NCBI GenBank assembly: GCA_002353585.1
Contig: DEJW01000048.1
Span: 1-29,346 of the forward strand
Length of the DNA: 29,346 nt
Reading direction: 5' to 3'
Source: Prevotellaceae bacterium UBA2738
GTDB lineage: Bacteria; Bacteroidota; Bacteroidia; Bacteroidales; Bacteroidaceae
In this document: in pieces, positions 14,615-22,983 of the stretch
How positions within the stretch are numbered: position 1 is the first letter of the stretch
Layout of the letters: every line of letters starts with the position of its first letter
The notes under the pieces: model-generated
Databases searched by the model: none
What the model was told of the DNA's origin: nothing
The model's input: the letters and a program-made list of their open reading frames with translations, nothing else
Program-made: the position numbers and the translations under genes

Positions 14615-14638
14615 TTTGGAAAGAAATACGTACCTTTG
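14615..14638 (+). promoter_or_regulatory. Promoter of the POT-RdgB gene
   Basis: TACCTTTG at 14631-14638, with TTTG at 14615-14618, 12 bases apart. The position fixes the translation start at the ATG 14657 rather than at the TTG 14603, which would lie upstream of transcription start. Confidence 0.5.
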
Positions 14639-14656
14639 CACACAAATATTTTTTCT

Positions 14657-16921
14657 ATGGCACATAAAGGACACCCAAAAGGCTTATATCTACTCTTCGT
14701 AACCGAGATGGCAGAACGCTTTTCCTATTATGGAATGCGCGCGCTGTTTGTCTTATATCTTGTTGCAGCCTTCTTCTCCAACGACCAGGCGAGCCAGATT
14801 TACGGCTCATACACAGGACTGGTTTACCTCACACCATTGCTGGGCGGATATGTCTCCGACCGCTACTGGGGCAACCGTCGTTCCATCATAGCAGGCGGAC
14901 TGACTATGGCTGTGGGACAGTTTCTCATGTTCTTCTCGGCGTGCTTTGTCAGCCAGAGCATCTTCGGCGAAGGTGCTGCTATTGACCCTTCCGTCAACAA
15001 CCAGCTGTCCTTGTGGCTGATGTTTGCAGGACTTGCCGCCCTTATCATAGGCAACGGTTTCTTCAAGCCTAACATATCGACCATGGTGGGCGACCTCTAC
15101 TCGCCTTACGACCAACGCAAGGATTCTGCCTTCACCATCTTCTATATGGGCATCAACGTGGGTGCCTTCATCGCCCCACTCATCTGCGGACCGCTTGGCA
15201 ACGGCAACTGGGCCGACCCCTCGGGCTTCAGGTGGGGATTCTTTGCGGCGGGCTGCGCCATGCTGTTCTCGGTGTTCATCTTCGTGATGCTGAAGGATAG
15301 ATACCTCGTTACGCCTGAGGGGGCGAAGATAGGAGGGAAACCGCAGAGGGCAGTTCATAGTTCACAGTTCATAGTTCATAGTTATTCGCAGAAGCCGTCA
15401 CAGTTAGCAGGGCATAGTTCGCAGTTATTCGCTGAACGGAGAAACTACGCTCGCATTGCGGCGTGCTGCATTCTCGCCGTTGTCATCTTCCTGTTCTTTG
15501 CCATGAGGGCGGGCAACTTCAACGACTATATCTCGGCTGCCATCTACGGCATATCGGTTGCGCTGCCCATATTCATCATCACCGACGGCAGGCTAAGGAA
15601 GGTGGAGAAGATGCACATTGGTGTCATATACATCATCGCCGTGTTCGTGATATTCTTCTGGAGCGCCTTTGAGCAGGCGGGCTCGTCGCTCACCATCATA
15701 GCCGACCAGCAGTGCGACCGCCACATAGGCAGCTGGGAGATGCCCACCACGTGGTTTCAGAGCGTCAACCCCATAGTGGTGGTCACCTTTGCCCCGGTCA
15801 TGGCAATGATGTGGGAATGGCTGCTCAGAAAGGGCATCAACGTGCCCTCAACGGTAAAGCAGGCTATCGGTCTGGCACTGCTCTCCATCGGCTACCTCGT
15901 GATAGCCTGCGGCACATGGGGCATTGACACCACGGCAAAGATTTCCATGTGGTGGCTCATAGTGCTCTACTTCCTGCATACCATGGGCGAGCTGTCGCTG
16001 TCGCCTATCGGACTGTCACTGGTCAACAAGCTCTCGCCTGCCCACTTCGCATCATTGCTCATGGGGGTATGGTTTATGAGCAATGCCACGGCAAACATAC
16101 TGGCTGGCGAGTTTGCCACCCTGCTGCCGGCACCGGGCAAGGAGCCTGCAAGCGTACTGGGCATCAGGATAGTCACCCTTTCAGACTTTTTCCTGTTCTT
16201 TGCAATAACGGCTGGCATCACGGCAATACTGTTGCTGTGCCTATGCCCTTTACTTAATAGAATGATGAAACCGGTAATAGTATTTGCTACCAACAACGAA
16301 AACAAACTGAGGGAGGTAAGGGAAATCCTCGGTAAGAGATTTGAGATTCTGTCGCTTAAGGATGTGGAATGTTTCGACGAACTGCCCGAAACGCATCTCA
16401 CGTTAGAAGAAAACTCGCTCGAGAAGGCACGCTACGTCAGCGAGCGCTTCGGCTACGACTGCTTTGCCGACGACACGGGGCTGGAGGTGGAGGCTCTCAA
16501 CGGCGCGCCGGGAGTATATTCCGCCCGCTACGCCAACTGCGACGATGGCGACACCATCGACGGCAAGAACCGCTGGGGACTGCAAGGCAAGGACCACGAC
16601 TCTGAGGCTAACATGCGCAAGCTGCTCGGCAAACTGGAGGAGAGAGAGGCTGAGAAGGGTACGACGGTGAACCGCAAGGCACGCTTCCGCACCGTAATCT
16701 CGCTGATTTATCATGGTGAGGTACACCAGTTTGAGGGCATAGTAAACGGCGAGATAGCACGAGAGAAGCACGGCACCGACGGCTTTGGCTATGACCCTGT
16801 CTTCATGCCTGTTGACAAGGGCTTAACCGTCACCTTTGCTGAAATGACGAGCGAGGATAAGAATGCCATCTCACATCGTGGCAGGGCTATCGAGAAACTT
16901 GCCAAGTTCTTCCTCAGCTGA
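14657..16921 (+). CDS. POT-family peptide transporter fused to RdgB/HAM1 dITP/XTP pyrophosphatase
   Basis: Residues 1 to about 535 are a proton-dependent oligopeptide transporter (PTR2/POT): the ExxERFxYY motif is TEMAERFSYYG (E17, E20, R21) and FYMGINVGAFIAPL (about 162-175) is the family signature, with many hydrophobic segments. Residues 536-754 are a complete RdgB/HAM1, which hydrolyses non-canonical purine NTPs (dITP, XTP): ATNNENKL, FADDTGLEVEAL (603-614), FGYDPVF (710-716) and SHRGRA (739-744). The junction LLNRMMKPVIVFATNN runs from the last transmembrane helix straight into the RdgB N-terminus with no linker. Two ATG codons at 16262 and 16265 could also start a separate RdgB, and TAATAG lies immediately before them in another frame. 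Either a real fusion, internal initiation or a single-base error could explain this. The transporter also carries a heptamer insertion. Confidence 0.85.
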   Translation: MAHKGHPKGLYLLFVTEMAERFSYYGMRALFVLYLVAAFFSNDQASQIYGSYTGLVYLTPLLGGYVSDRYWGNRRSIIAGGLTMAVGQFLMFFSACFVSQSIFGEGAAIDPSVNNQLSLWLMFAGLAALIIGNGFFKPNISTMVGDLYSPYDQRKDSAFTIFYMGINVGAFIAPLICGPLGNGNWADPSGFRWGFFAAGCAMLFSVFIFVMLKDRYLVTPEGAKIGGKPQRAVHSSQFIVHSYSQKPSQLAGHSSQLFAERRNYARIAACCILAVVIFLFFAMRAGNFNDYISAAIYGISVALPIFIITDGRLRKVEKMHIGVIYIIAVFVIFFWSAFEQAGSSLTIIADQQCDRHIGSWEMPTTWFQSVNPIVVVTFAPVMAMMWEWLLRKGINVPSTVKQAIGLALLSIGYLVIACGTWGIDTTAKISMWWLIVLYFLHTMGELSLSPIGLSLVNKLSPAHFASLLMGVWFMSNATANILAGEFATLLPAPGKEPASVLGIRIVTLSDFFLFFAITAGITAILLLCLCPLLNRMMKPVIVFATNNENKLREVREILGKRFEILSLKDVECFDELPETHLTLEENSLEKARYVSERFGYDCFADDTGLEVEALNGAPGVYSARYANCDDGDTIDGKNRWGLQGKDHDSEANMRKLLGKLEEREAEKGTTVNRKARFRTVISLIYHGEVHQFEGIVNGEIAREKHGTDGFGYDPVFMPVDKGLTVTFAEMTSEDKNAISHRGRAIEKLAKFFLS
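15352..15427 (+). repeat. In-frame AGTTCAT heptamer insertion in the transporter
   Basis: AGTTCAT, AGTTCAC, AGTTCAT, AGTTCAT, AGTTAT (15352-15385) are read as VHSSQFIVHSYS; a degenerate second part with AGTTAGCAGGGCATAGTTCGCAGTTATT follows to 15427 (bases given in part at 15402-15427). It lies in a polar loop after MLKDRYLVTPEGAKIGG, between transmembrane segments. The only position where a T would create an in-frame TAG carries C. Confidence 0.8.
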
Positions 16922-16925
16922 TGGT

Positions 16926-18545
16926 TTAATAGTTTACTTTCTCAGCATACACTCCGATGGTGGTGCCTGTGAAACCGCCTGCTTTTGAAGACACAAACGA
17001 GGCGTCTATGTTCTCGGCTATAACGGTCCAGTCATCCACTCCGCTACCCTCAAGGCGATAGAAGAAAGAGTAGGTAGTGCCTTTGCACTCTGCCCGCAGA
17101 TAGACGCGCTCTACGTAATCGGGAAGTACTGAAAAAGCAAGAACCTTACATTTGTCTGAACCTGATATCTGGCGCAGTTCCAGTCCCTTTTCGCTGCGAC
17201 AGAGAAAATACTGGTGTTTCTCATTCTTGAATATCAACAAGCCTGCTGCCTCCGTGCTGTCACGCGGAGTGAAGAACATCTGTGTCTGCACATCAAACTG
17301 GTGGTGCTGAATGCGACGGCACAGATAGCTTGGTGTGCCAGTGCCTGTTGACACTGCTGATGACAGAGGCAGTATCAGCCTGCCATCCTTCACCTTCATG
17401 TCAGTAATAGGAGCACGGAGCGACATTCCCCATTCCCATGTTCCCCTTCCGAGTGAGGGAATGGTTATCGGAGGGGTATCTGATACTGGTATCGTGTCTC
17501 TCGTCATCGTGATATATGGAAAACCGTCTTTGCTCCATTTCACAGGCATGAGGAAGGTCTCGCGTCCTAACTGCTCAGTGCCCCCAGCCCACGGACGGCA
17601 ACCCAGGAACACTGCCCACCAGTCGCCTTGCGGCCGCTGCACCATCGACACATGCCCCGTGCATGTCACTCCGTAGTTGGGATTGGGTTTCAGCAGACGC
17701 TGGGTGAGCATAGGGTTACGAGCCCATCGTGTGTAGGGACCAAAGATGCTGTCAGCCCTGTAGCACACCTCTGAGTGCGCCCAGCTGGTGCCTCCCTCGG
17801 CGCATATCATGTAATACTTTCCGTTTATCTTGTATATATGCGGACCTTCGTCTCGTGCCAGCTGTTCCTCTGGTCCCACACCCTCCTCACTGAATGGAAC
17901 ATCCTCACCATACGTTTGTCCTGTCTTGGTGTCAAAGCGTATTATGCGTATGGCGCGGTTGTTGCTCCACTTAGGTTTACCTTCGGTATCTTCTTTGTGC
18001 ACTATGTAAGCCTTGCCGTCATCGTCGAAGAAGAATGACGGGTCTATGCCTCCTATCTGTGGTAGCCACACGGGGTCAGACCACTCGCCGCGAGGGTCTT
18101 TCGCCGTGACGTAGAAATGCCCCTTGCCCACGTCAGTGGTTATCATGTAGTATGTCTTGTTGTGTGGGTTGTAGCTGATGTCGGGCGCATATATACCGCC
18201 ACGGTCTATGGACTGTCCGTTGAGGTGAGGCAGTTGTGACGGACGGTCAAGGATGTGCCTCACCAGTTCCCAGTTTACGAGGTCGCGGCTGTGAAACAGC
18301 GGCACACCAGGAAAATAGCCGAAGGTGGAGGTGACCAGCCAGTAGTCATCGCCTGTTCTGCACACACTCGGGTCGCTGTACCAGCCTGGCAGTATGGGGT
18401 TGCGCCAGCTGCTCATCCCCTTCTTCTCTACACCGTTATATGTGAAATCGGCAAACACGGCATGGTTTGCCTTGGGCAGGGCAGCGTAACACACCGTCGC
18501 AGCTAACAGCGTTATGGTTAATGACAGGACTTTTCTCATCATCAC
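16926..18545 (-). CDS. Secreted GH43 glycosidase (beta-xylosidase / arabinofuranosidase type)
   Basis: A 539-residue protein with a signal peptide (MMMRKVLSLTITLLAATVCYA). The N-terminal five-bladed propeller carries the three GH43 carboxylates: base Asp58 (LPGWYSDPSV), pKa-modulating Asp168 (IGGIDPSFFFDDDG) and acid Glu233 (ARDEGPHIYK). Residues about 340-535 form a beta-sandwich accessory domain as in many GH43 xylosidases (FFTPRDSTEAAGLLIF, then KAGGFTGTTIGVYA). Substrates are probably xylan- or arabinan-derived oligosaccharides; which one is not resolvable here. It overlaps the upstream C1B peptidase gene by four bases (ATGA), so the two are co-transcribed. No susCD pair lies in the window. 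It converges on the POT-RdgB gene with a 4-bp gap and no terminator is visible. Confidence 0.92.
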   Translation of the reverse strand: MMMRKVLSLTITLLAATVCYAALPKANHAVFADFTYNGVEKKGMSSWRNPILPGWYSDPSVCRTGDDYWLVTSTFGYFPGVPLFHSRDLVNWELVRHILDRPSQLPHLNGQSIDRGGIYAPDISYNPHNKTYYMITTDVGKGHFYVTAKDPRGEWSDPVWLPQIGGIDPSFFFDDDGKAYIVHKEDTEGKPKWSNNRAIRIIRFDTKTGQTYGEDVPFSEEGVGPEEQLARDEGPHIYKINGKYYMICAEGGTSWAHSEVCYRADSIFGPYTRWARNPMLTQRLLKPNPNYGVTCTGHVSMVQRPQGDWWAVFLGCRPWAGGTEQLGRETFLMPVKWSKDGFPYITMTRDTIPVSDTPPITIPSLGRGTWEWGMSLRAPITDMKVKDGRLILPLSSAVSTGTGTPSYLCRRIQHHQFDVQTQMFFTPRDSTEAAGLLIFKNEKHQYFLCRSEKGLELRQISGSDKCKVLAFSVLPDYVERVYLRAECKGTTYSFFYRLEGSGVDDWTVIAENIDASFVSSKAGGFTGTTIGVYAEKVNY

Positions 18546-19792
18546 TTCTTCAGTTTATTCAGTATCTCCTTTGGCACGGCATGCTTGTTGACCATGATGT
18601 CCATAACCTTGGCTATGATGAAATTCTTTGACATATACCAGATGCCGTCATAGTCGCCGTGCTTGCCCCATGAGTTCTTCACCTTATAATACTGCCTGCC
18701 GTTCTGGTCGGCAGCCTTGCCGTATATGTGCATGCCGTGGTCGTCGGTAAGCTGCCAGTTGTCATACTCCTCCTGACGCTTCTCCTGCGACGGAGTGAGC
18801 TCAGGCACGTTTACTCCGAGCTTCTGCAGCTTCTCCTTCTTCTCGCCTGACGACAGCTTGAGCCACTTAGCCATGTCGCTGTCCTCGTTGCTCTGCACCT
18901 TTTCTATATCCACGAGCATGGCGAGACCGTCACGCGTAAATCCGTCTTCACTCACATCGCCACCCCACAGCACGGTGTAGCCCTTCTCCAGGGCATTGTC
19001 TATTATGCGTTCCAGCTCTTCCATAGTCACATTCCACGACATGCCCTGACGCCAGTTGTCCTGTATCTCGAGTGGAAACTCGGTGTAGAAAGGATGGTGG
19101 GTGTATGATGTGAAGTTGTAGTAATCGTCCCAGTTGAGCCCCAAGCTCCTGGCAAACGTCTGTGGGGTGTATGTCTTGCCCTCATAGGTGAAACTCTCAG
19201 GCGTCTTGCCCAGATAGGCATCCAGTATGCCCTGCAGACCAGCCTTCCATGCAGGGGTCAGCTTCTTCTCCTTCGACGAGGAAACGGCATTCACGTATGG
19301 TGTCATAACGTGGAAAAACTCATTGAAGTTATTGAGCGTGTCGCCCACCATTGCCCCAGGCTTCGTCATCGCCTCCTCAGGACAGATGCCGTAGTTCTTC
19401 AGCACATACAGCACATCGTATGCCGAGCCACCCTGCGCAAACTGTGCGTCACCGTGCATCCTCACCTTCAGTATGGCACGATCCATGTAGTTCTTGTTTG
19501 CCACAAACACCTCGCTCAGGTCATACTCCTTCTTCTTGGTGCGCAGCAGCTCCGACTCAAAGAACGACAGTGCCGAGTAGTCCCAGCATGTGCCTGAGCG
19601 GTTCTGGTCCTTTATTGACGTGATGGGCAGTTCCATGATGGTGGTAAACACTGGTTTGTTCTTATCCACCGTGTCAGCCTTCAGCGAGTCGATGGTTGCC
19701 TCAGGCACTTTCAGTGAGTCCTTGGGTTCGTCAGCCTTTGCCGTCATTGAGGCAAAGAGCGCCGTGATGAGTATGATATGTCTGCAGTTCAT
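18542..19792 (-). CDS. C1B papain-like peptidase (bleomycin hydrolase / aminopeptidase C family)
   Basis: A 416-residue exported peptidase (signal peptide MNCRHIILITALFASMTAKA). Catalytic residues are visible: Gln63 and Cys69 in IKDQNRSGTCWDYSALSF, His352 in TDDHGMHIYG (His355 is an alternative) and Asn373 in KVKNSWGKHG. The long middle region between Cys and His (LNNFNEFFHVMTPYV, FYTEFPLEIQDNWRQ) fits the C1B architecture. Family members trim peptides as amino- or carboxypeptidases; a periplasmic role in peptide degradation is likely. It is first in a two-gene unit with the GH43 enzyme. The start context (TTAACCTATGAACTGCAG) resembles a decayed end of the AACTATG heptamer element that supplies starts elsewhere in the window. 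A second C1-like peptidase lies at 10963-11925. Confidence 0.9.
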   Translation of the reverse strand: MNCRHIILITALFASMTAKADEPKDSLKVPEATIDSLKADTVDKNKPVFTTIMELPITSIKDQNRSGTCWDYSALSFFESELLRTKKKEYDLSEVFVANKNYMDRAILKVRMHGDAQFAQGGSAYDVLYVLKNYGICPEEAMTKPGAMVGDTLNNFNEFFHVMTPYVNAVSSSKEKKLTPAWKAGLQGILDAYLGKTPESFTYEGKTYTPQTFARSLGLNWDDYYNFTSYTHHPFYTEFPLEIQDNWRQGMSWNVTMEELERIIDNALEKGYTVLWGGDVSEDGFTRDGLAMLVDIEKVQSNEDSDMAKWLKLSSGEKKEKLQKLGVNVPELTPSQEKRQEEYDNWQLTDDHGMHIYGKAADQNGRQYYKVKNSWGKHGDYDGIWYMSKNFIIAKVMDIMVNKHAVPKEILNKLKK

Positions 19793-19820
19793 AGGTTAAA
19801 AATATATTCGATTTCACCGA

Positions 19821-19828
19821 CAAAGTTA
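19821..19828 (-). promoter_or_regulatory. -7 box of the C1B peptidase / GH43 unit
   Basis: TAACTTTG on the minus strand, 29 bases before the ATG. The upstream T-rich run has no convincing TTTG at the usual distance. Confidence 0.45.
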
Positions 19829-19855
19829 ACAAAAAAAACTAAATAAGAGTATGGT

Positions 19856-19879
19856 TTTGAGAAAAAAGTGCTAACTTTG
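19856..19879 (+). promoter_or_regulatory. Promoter of the TPR protein gene
   Basis: TAACTTTG at 19872-19879 with TTTG at 19856-19859, 12 bases apart. It is divergent from the peptidase promoter within a 118-bp gap. Decayed period-8 repeats (TAAACTCT, TAAACTCT) precede the ATG. Confidence 0.5.
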
Positions 19880-19910
19880 CATCGCAAATTTTCTAAACTC
19901 TTAAACTCTT

Positions 19911-20843
19911 ATGAAGTCCATCCTCCTTTCACTTCTTTGCTGTATGGCACTCAACACCGTTGCCCAGCAACCCATAGACTATTACAACAGTCAGGCTTAT
20001 CGTGCCCACGAACGTGGCGACAAGGCTGAGGCAGCCAAGTGTTTCCTGCTCTATCTTCAGGAGCCCCAGCGCAGGGGTATGACCCAGGCACAGCAAGACT
20101 CGCTCTATCAGGCTGACCGACGGGTGTATGACCAGGCTGCCGTGAATGCTATCTACCTCTTTTATTCCGTAAACGATATGGATGGCGTGATGAAGGCTCT
20201 GCCCTATGGCAGACGCACCTCCAAGGGCATCTCCAACGTCTATATAGCAGGCATGGAGGCATGCAAGGAGAAGGGCATGAACGACCTGTGGATGGAACTG
20301 CTCAAGGAGGCTATCGTGCGCTGTCCGCAGAACCCCCAGTTTTCTGACCGACTCATAGAATACTACCAGAGCAAGAAAGGCAATATGGCTGAGGCATACG
20401 CCGAGATGGACAAGCTCATAGCCGCCAATCCGCAGAATGCCGATGCGTGGTATGCCAAGGGTGTGCTTTATTTCAATGTTGACGAGAACAATACCGAGGC
20501 ACGCAACTGCTTCAGCAAGGCTATCGCCCTTGACGAGGACAACGGCTATGCCTGTGCAGGAATGGGCAGCACCTACCTGCAAGACGTGATACTGCTGCGC
20601 CGTCAGGGTCAGTTCTCCCTCGTCTTCTCTGGCAGCGACCAGAAGGTCAAGCAGTCATCCTACAACAAGGAACTGGCTGAGGTGCAGACATATTACTTCA
20701 ATGCGCGCACCTATCTTGAGATGTCACGCCGCCTCCTGCCCGACAAATACGACGTTTGGGGCACCCCCCTGCTTGAGTGCTACAAGATGCTCAAGCAGAA
20801 GGATAAGTACGACCAGCTCTATAAGGAGATGAACGAAGAGTAG
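19911..20843 (+). CDS. Exported TPR-repeat protein
   Basis: A 310-residue protein with a signal peptide (MKSILLSLLCCMALNTVAQQ). Tetratricopeptide-like helix pairs can be read at about 25-60 (YRAHERGDKAEAAKCFLLYL), 125-175 and 185-215 (ADAWYAKGVLYFNVDENNTE, then ARNCFSKAIALDEDNGYA). TPR proteins act as scaffolds for protein contacts, here in the periplasm or outer membrane. No partner is indicated by the neighbours: it has its own promoter and converges on the Tsx-like gene with a 22-bp gap. The specific role is unknown. Confidence 0.85.
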   Translation: MKSILLSLLCCMALNTVAQQPIDYYNSQAYRAHERGDKAEAAKCFLLYLQEPQRRGMTQAQQDSLYQADRRVYDQAAVNAIYLFYSVNDMDGVMKALPYGRRTSKGISNVYIAGMEACKEKGMNDLWMELLKEAIVRCPQNPQFSDRLIEYYQSKKGNMAEAYAEMDKLIAANPQNADAWYAKGVLYFNVDENNTEARNCFSKAIALDEDNGYACAGMGSTYLQDVILLRRQGQFSLVFSGSDQKVKQSSYNKELAEVQTYYFNARTYLEMSRRLLPDKYDVWGTPLLECYKMLKQKDKYDQLYKEMNEE

Positions 20844-20865
20844 AAAGTGGTAGCAGAGAGAGAGG

Positions 20866-21588
20866 CTACATGTTCCACTTCAGGGCAATGGTAGGATTCC
20901 AGAAGAAGGTGGCGCTACTGGTGGGGTCGCTGTTATAGACGAAGTTGTTGGAGAACTCCCACTCCGTGCCCACTGAGAAGTGTGGCGTGAAGTTATACCA
21001 CAGCTGCGGCTCGGAGAGTATCACCAGACAGCCGTGACCGTTTGACTTCTCGCCGCGCCAGAAGTCAATGAAGCCAGAGAAAGTGAGCTTCCTGTTGAGG
21101 AAATTGAGACCCCATACTCCCGTTAGCTGTGCTGAAGCATAAGAGCGGGTGTTATTATAACTCTTGAAGAACTGCTTATACAGCAGCTGCACGCTGTAGG
21201 TCTTGGAGAAGTCGGCATTGTGACCGTTCCATGCGCCACCTATGAGGCCTGCCTGCTGAAAGCTGCCGTTCCTGCTCAGTCCGCCATCATACTCTATGTG
21301 AGCCGCGAAGGGAGTAGTCTTGCCCAGCTTGAACTCGCGCGAAATCTCAGTATAGGCACTCTCGGTGAAGTGGCTTGACAGGTCAACATCCACAAAGTAA
21401 TACCATGAACCCCAACTGTCAGCCTTAAACTGCTCCAGCGTAATGGTAACCTTAGAGCGGCTTGCCTCGGCACCGGTGTATATGTTTCTGCCGAAGTCAT
21501 AGTGCAGCTGAATGTTCTGCGCGTTTAGAGGATTGAAAATTGAAAATTGAAGATTGAAAAATGCAATAAGGAAAAGGATTTTTTTCAT
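20866..21588 (-). CDS. Outer-membrane nucleoside-channel-like protein (DUF5020 / Tsx-like)
   Basis: A 240-residue barrel-like protein with a signal peptide (MKKILFLIAFFNLQFSIFNP and then LNA, cleavage before Q24). Alternating strands such as NIQLHYDFGRNIYTG, SWGSWYYFVDVDLSSHF and PQLWYNFTPHFSVGTEWEF resemble the Tsx-like channel family, and the chain ends KWNM. Being last in a unit with an NCS2 purine permease and xpt, it plausibly forms the outer-membrane entry for nucleosides or nucleobases. That role rests on family resemblance and neighbourhood. Residues about 10-19 of the signal peptide are encoded by an ATTGAAA-type heptamer array. Confidence 0.75.
   Translation of the reverse strand: MKKILFLIAFFNLQFSIFNPLNAQNIQLHYDFGRNIYTGAEASRSKVTITLEQFKADSWGSWYYFVDVDLSSHFTESAYTEISREFKLGKTTPFAAHIEYDGGLSRNGSFQQAGLIGGAWNGHNADFSKTYSVQLLYKQFFKSYNNTRSYASAQLTGVWGLNFLNRKLTFSGFIDFWRGEKSNGHGCLVILSEPQLWYNFTPHFSVGTEWEFSNNFVYNSDPTSSATFFWNPTIALKWNM
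21532..21559 (-). repeat. ATTGAAA heptamer array encoding a signal-peptide core
   Basis: On the plus strand ATTGAAA, ATTGAAA, ATTGAAG, ATTGAAA. On the coding strand it reads TTCAATC/TTCAATT units, giving NLQFSIFN within the signal peptide of the Tsx-like protein. This is the second exported protein in the window with a heptamer-built signal peptide. Confidence 0.8.
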
Positions 21589-21610
21589 TGTCTAGGTGTT
21601 TTTTTGTTTT

Positions 21611-21649
21611 CGTCTTCGTAGCGGGCATCGCTCGCGTTTCGTTTTCGTT
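21611..21649 (-). repeat. Diverged hexamer-palindrome element between permease and channel genes
   Basis: Read on the minus strand: AACGAA, AACGAA, ACGCGAGCGATGCCCGCTACGA, an imperfect copy (two mismatches) of the unit ACGCGAGCGAGGCTCGCTACGA at 1422-1443, given here by position for comparison. It lies just after the permease stop codon. Confidence 0.65.
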
Positions 21650-21650
21650 A

Positions 21651-22967
21651 TTATCTGTCTATACCCTTCACGCCTTCTTTGTCACTGGGCAGAATGAGGT
21701 TGAGCACCACGGCAAGTAGGAACACCACAGCCACGCAGTTCTCGGCAAAGATGGTGCGGAAAATCTGTGGAAAAATTGTAAACATACCCGATGCTTGAGT
21801 GAAACCCAGTCCGATGCTGAGCGAGAGCGACACGATAATCATGTTGCGGTTGGAGAATCCGCACCTCGACATCATGCCGAAACCAGCAAACATGATGGAG
21901 CCGAACATCATGATAGAACAGCCGCCAAGCACTGCCTGAGGAATAGTGGTGAGCACCATGCCCACAGCAGGGAAGATGCCTCCGAGTATCATGATGCAGG
22001 CACCTGTGGCAATGGCGAAACGGTTTACTACGCCTGACATAGCGGCAAGTCCCACATTCTGACTAAATGAGGTGATAGGCGTACAGCCAAACAGACCTGC
22101 TATGCTGCTCACGAAGCCGTCACATGATATGCTGGCTCCCATCTCCTCCTTGTGGGGGTTGCGCTTCAGCGCGCCGTTACACAGTGCGCTCGTATCGCCT
22201 ATGGTCTCAGTGGCTGACACCATGAAGATGGCTATCATTGAGAGCACCGCGCCAATCTCAAACTCGGGCTTGAATGGTAGCGGCTTAGGCAGGGAGACTA
22301 TACCCACATTCTCTATTCCGGCAAAACTTACCATGCCCATACATACGGCAAGGATATAGCCCGCTATGAGTCCAAACAATACCGACAGCGAGCGGAAGAA
22401 CCCCTTGGCAAACACCTGGAAGCCCAGGCACACCAGCAGGGTGAACGAGCCCACTATCCAGTTCTGCAGCGAGCCGAAGTCCTCTGCCCCCACTCCGCCG
22501 GCAAATGAGTTGGCGCCTATGGGCAACAGCGAGAAGCCTATCGCCGTAACCACCGTGGCGGCAACGAGGTGAGGCACCAGCTTAATCCAGTATTTGGCAA
22601 AAAGTCCGAGCATCCCCTCAACGATACCGCCTACAATCACGGCACCCATCAGCACGCCCATGCCCTGCGACGTGGCAATGGCAATGTTGAGCGACAGGAA
22701 AGTGAAGCTGATACCCATCACTATGGGCAACCTCGAGCCTATGCGCCATATAGGGTAGAGCTGTACCAGCGTGCCAATGCCTGCAATGACCATGCAGTTC
22801 TGTATCAGCACGGCGCTCAGCGCAGGACTAAGTCCTACCACATTGGCAAGTATTATAATAGGTGTGATGTTGCTGACGAACATTGCCAGCACATGCTGCA
22901 GTCCGAAGGGCACTGCCTGTAGCAGGGGCATCCTGCCGTCCAGTTGGTAAAGATTATCGTTTTTCAT
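21651..22967 (-). CDS. NCS2-family uracil/xanthine permease
   Basis: An inner-membrane nucleobase:cation symporter of 438 residues, the usual length. Many transmembrane segments are evident, and the family motif ATETIGDTSALCNG (substrate-binding Glu in TM8) and SFSQNVGLAAMSGV (TM10 region) are both complete. The start MKNDNLYQLDGRMPLLQAVPFGLQHVLAMF is typical (shown here as NDNLYQLDGRMPLL and GLQHVLAMF). Adjacent xpt, 16 bases upstream, points to xanthine or a related purine as substrate: uptake followed by conversion to XMP. The Tsx-like channel gene follows downstream. Confidence 0.93.
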   Translation of the reverse strand: MKNDNLYQLDGRMPLLQAVPFGLQHVLAMFVSNITPIIILANVVGLSPALSAVLIQNCMVIAGIGTLVQLYPIWRIGSRLPIVMGISFTFLSLNIAIATSQGMGVLMGAVIVGGIVEGMLGLFAKYWIKLVPHLVAATVVTAIGFSLLPIGANSFAGGVGAEDFGSLQNWIVGSFTLLVCLGFQVFAKGFFRSLSVLFGLIAGYILAVCMGMVSFAGIENVGIVSLPKPLPFKPEFEIGAVLSMIAIFMVSATETIGDTSALCNGALKRNPHKEEMGASISCDGFVSSIAGLFGCTPITSFSQNVGLAAMSGVVNRFAIATGACIMILGGIFPAVGMVLTTIPQAVLGGCSIMMFGSIMFAGFGMMSRCGFSNRNMIIVSLSLSIGLGFTQASGMFTIFPQIFRTIFAENCVAVVFLLAVVLNLILPSDKEGVKGIDR

Positions 22968-22983
22968 TTGTCTTAACTTCTGA

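Noticed and set aside
14603..14656. N-terminal extension of the transporter starting at TTG 14603
   Set aside because: It lies on or before the promoter boxes (14615-14638), and MAHKGHPKGLYLLF at 14657 is a normal POT start.
16520..16600. Extra loop in RdgB (about 14 residues after ARYAN) as another repeat insertion
   Set aside because: It contains no hexamer, heptamer or TACGATAC sequence; only a short 6-bp inverted repeat at 16542-16558, compatible with ordinary loop variation.
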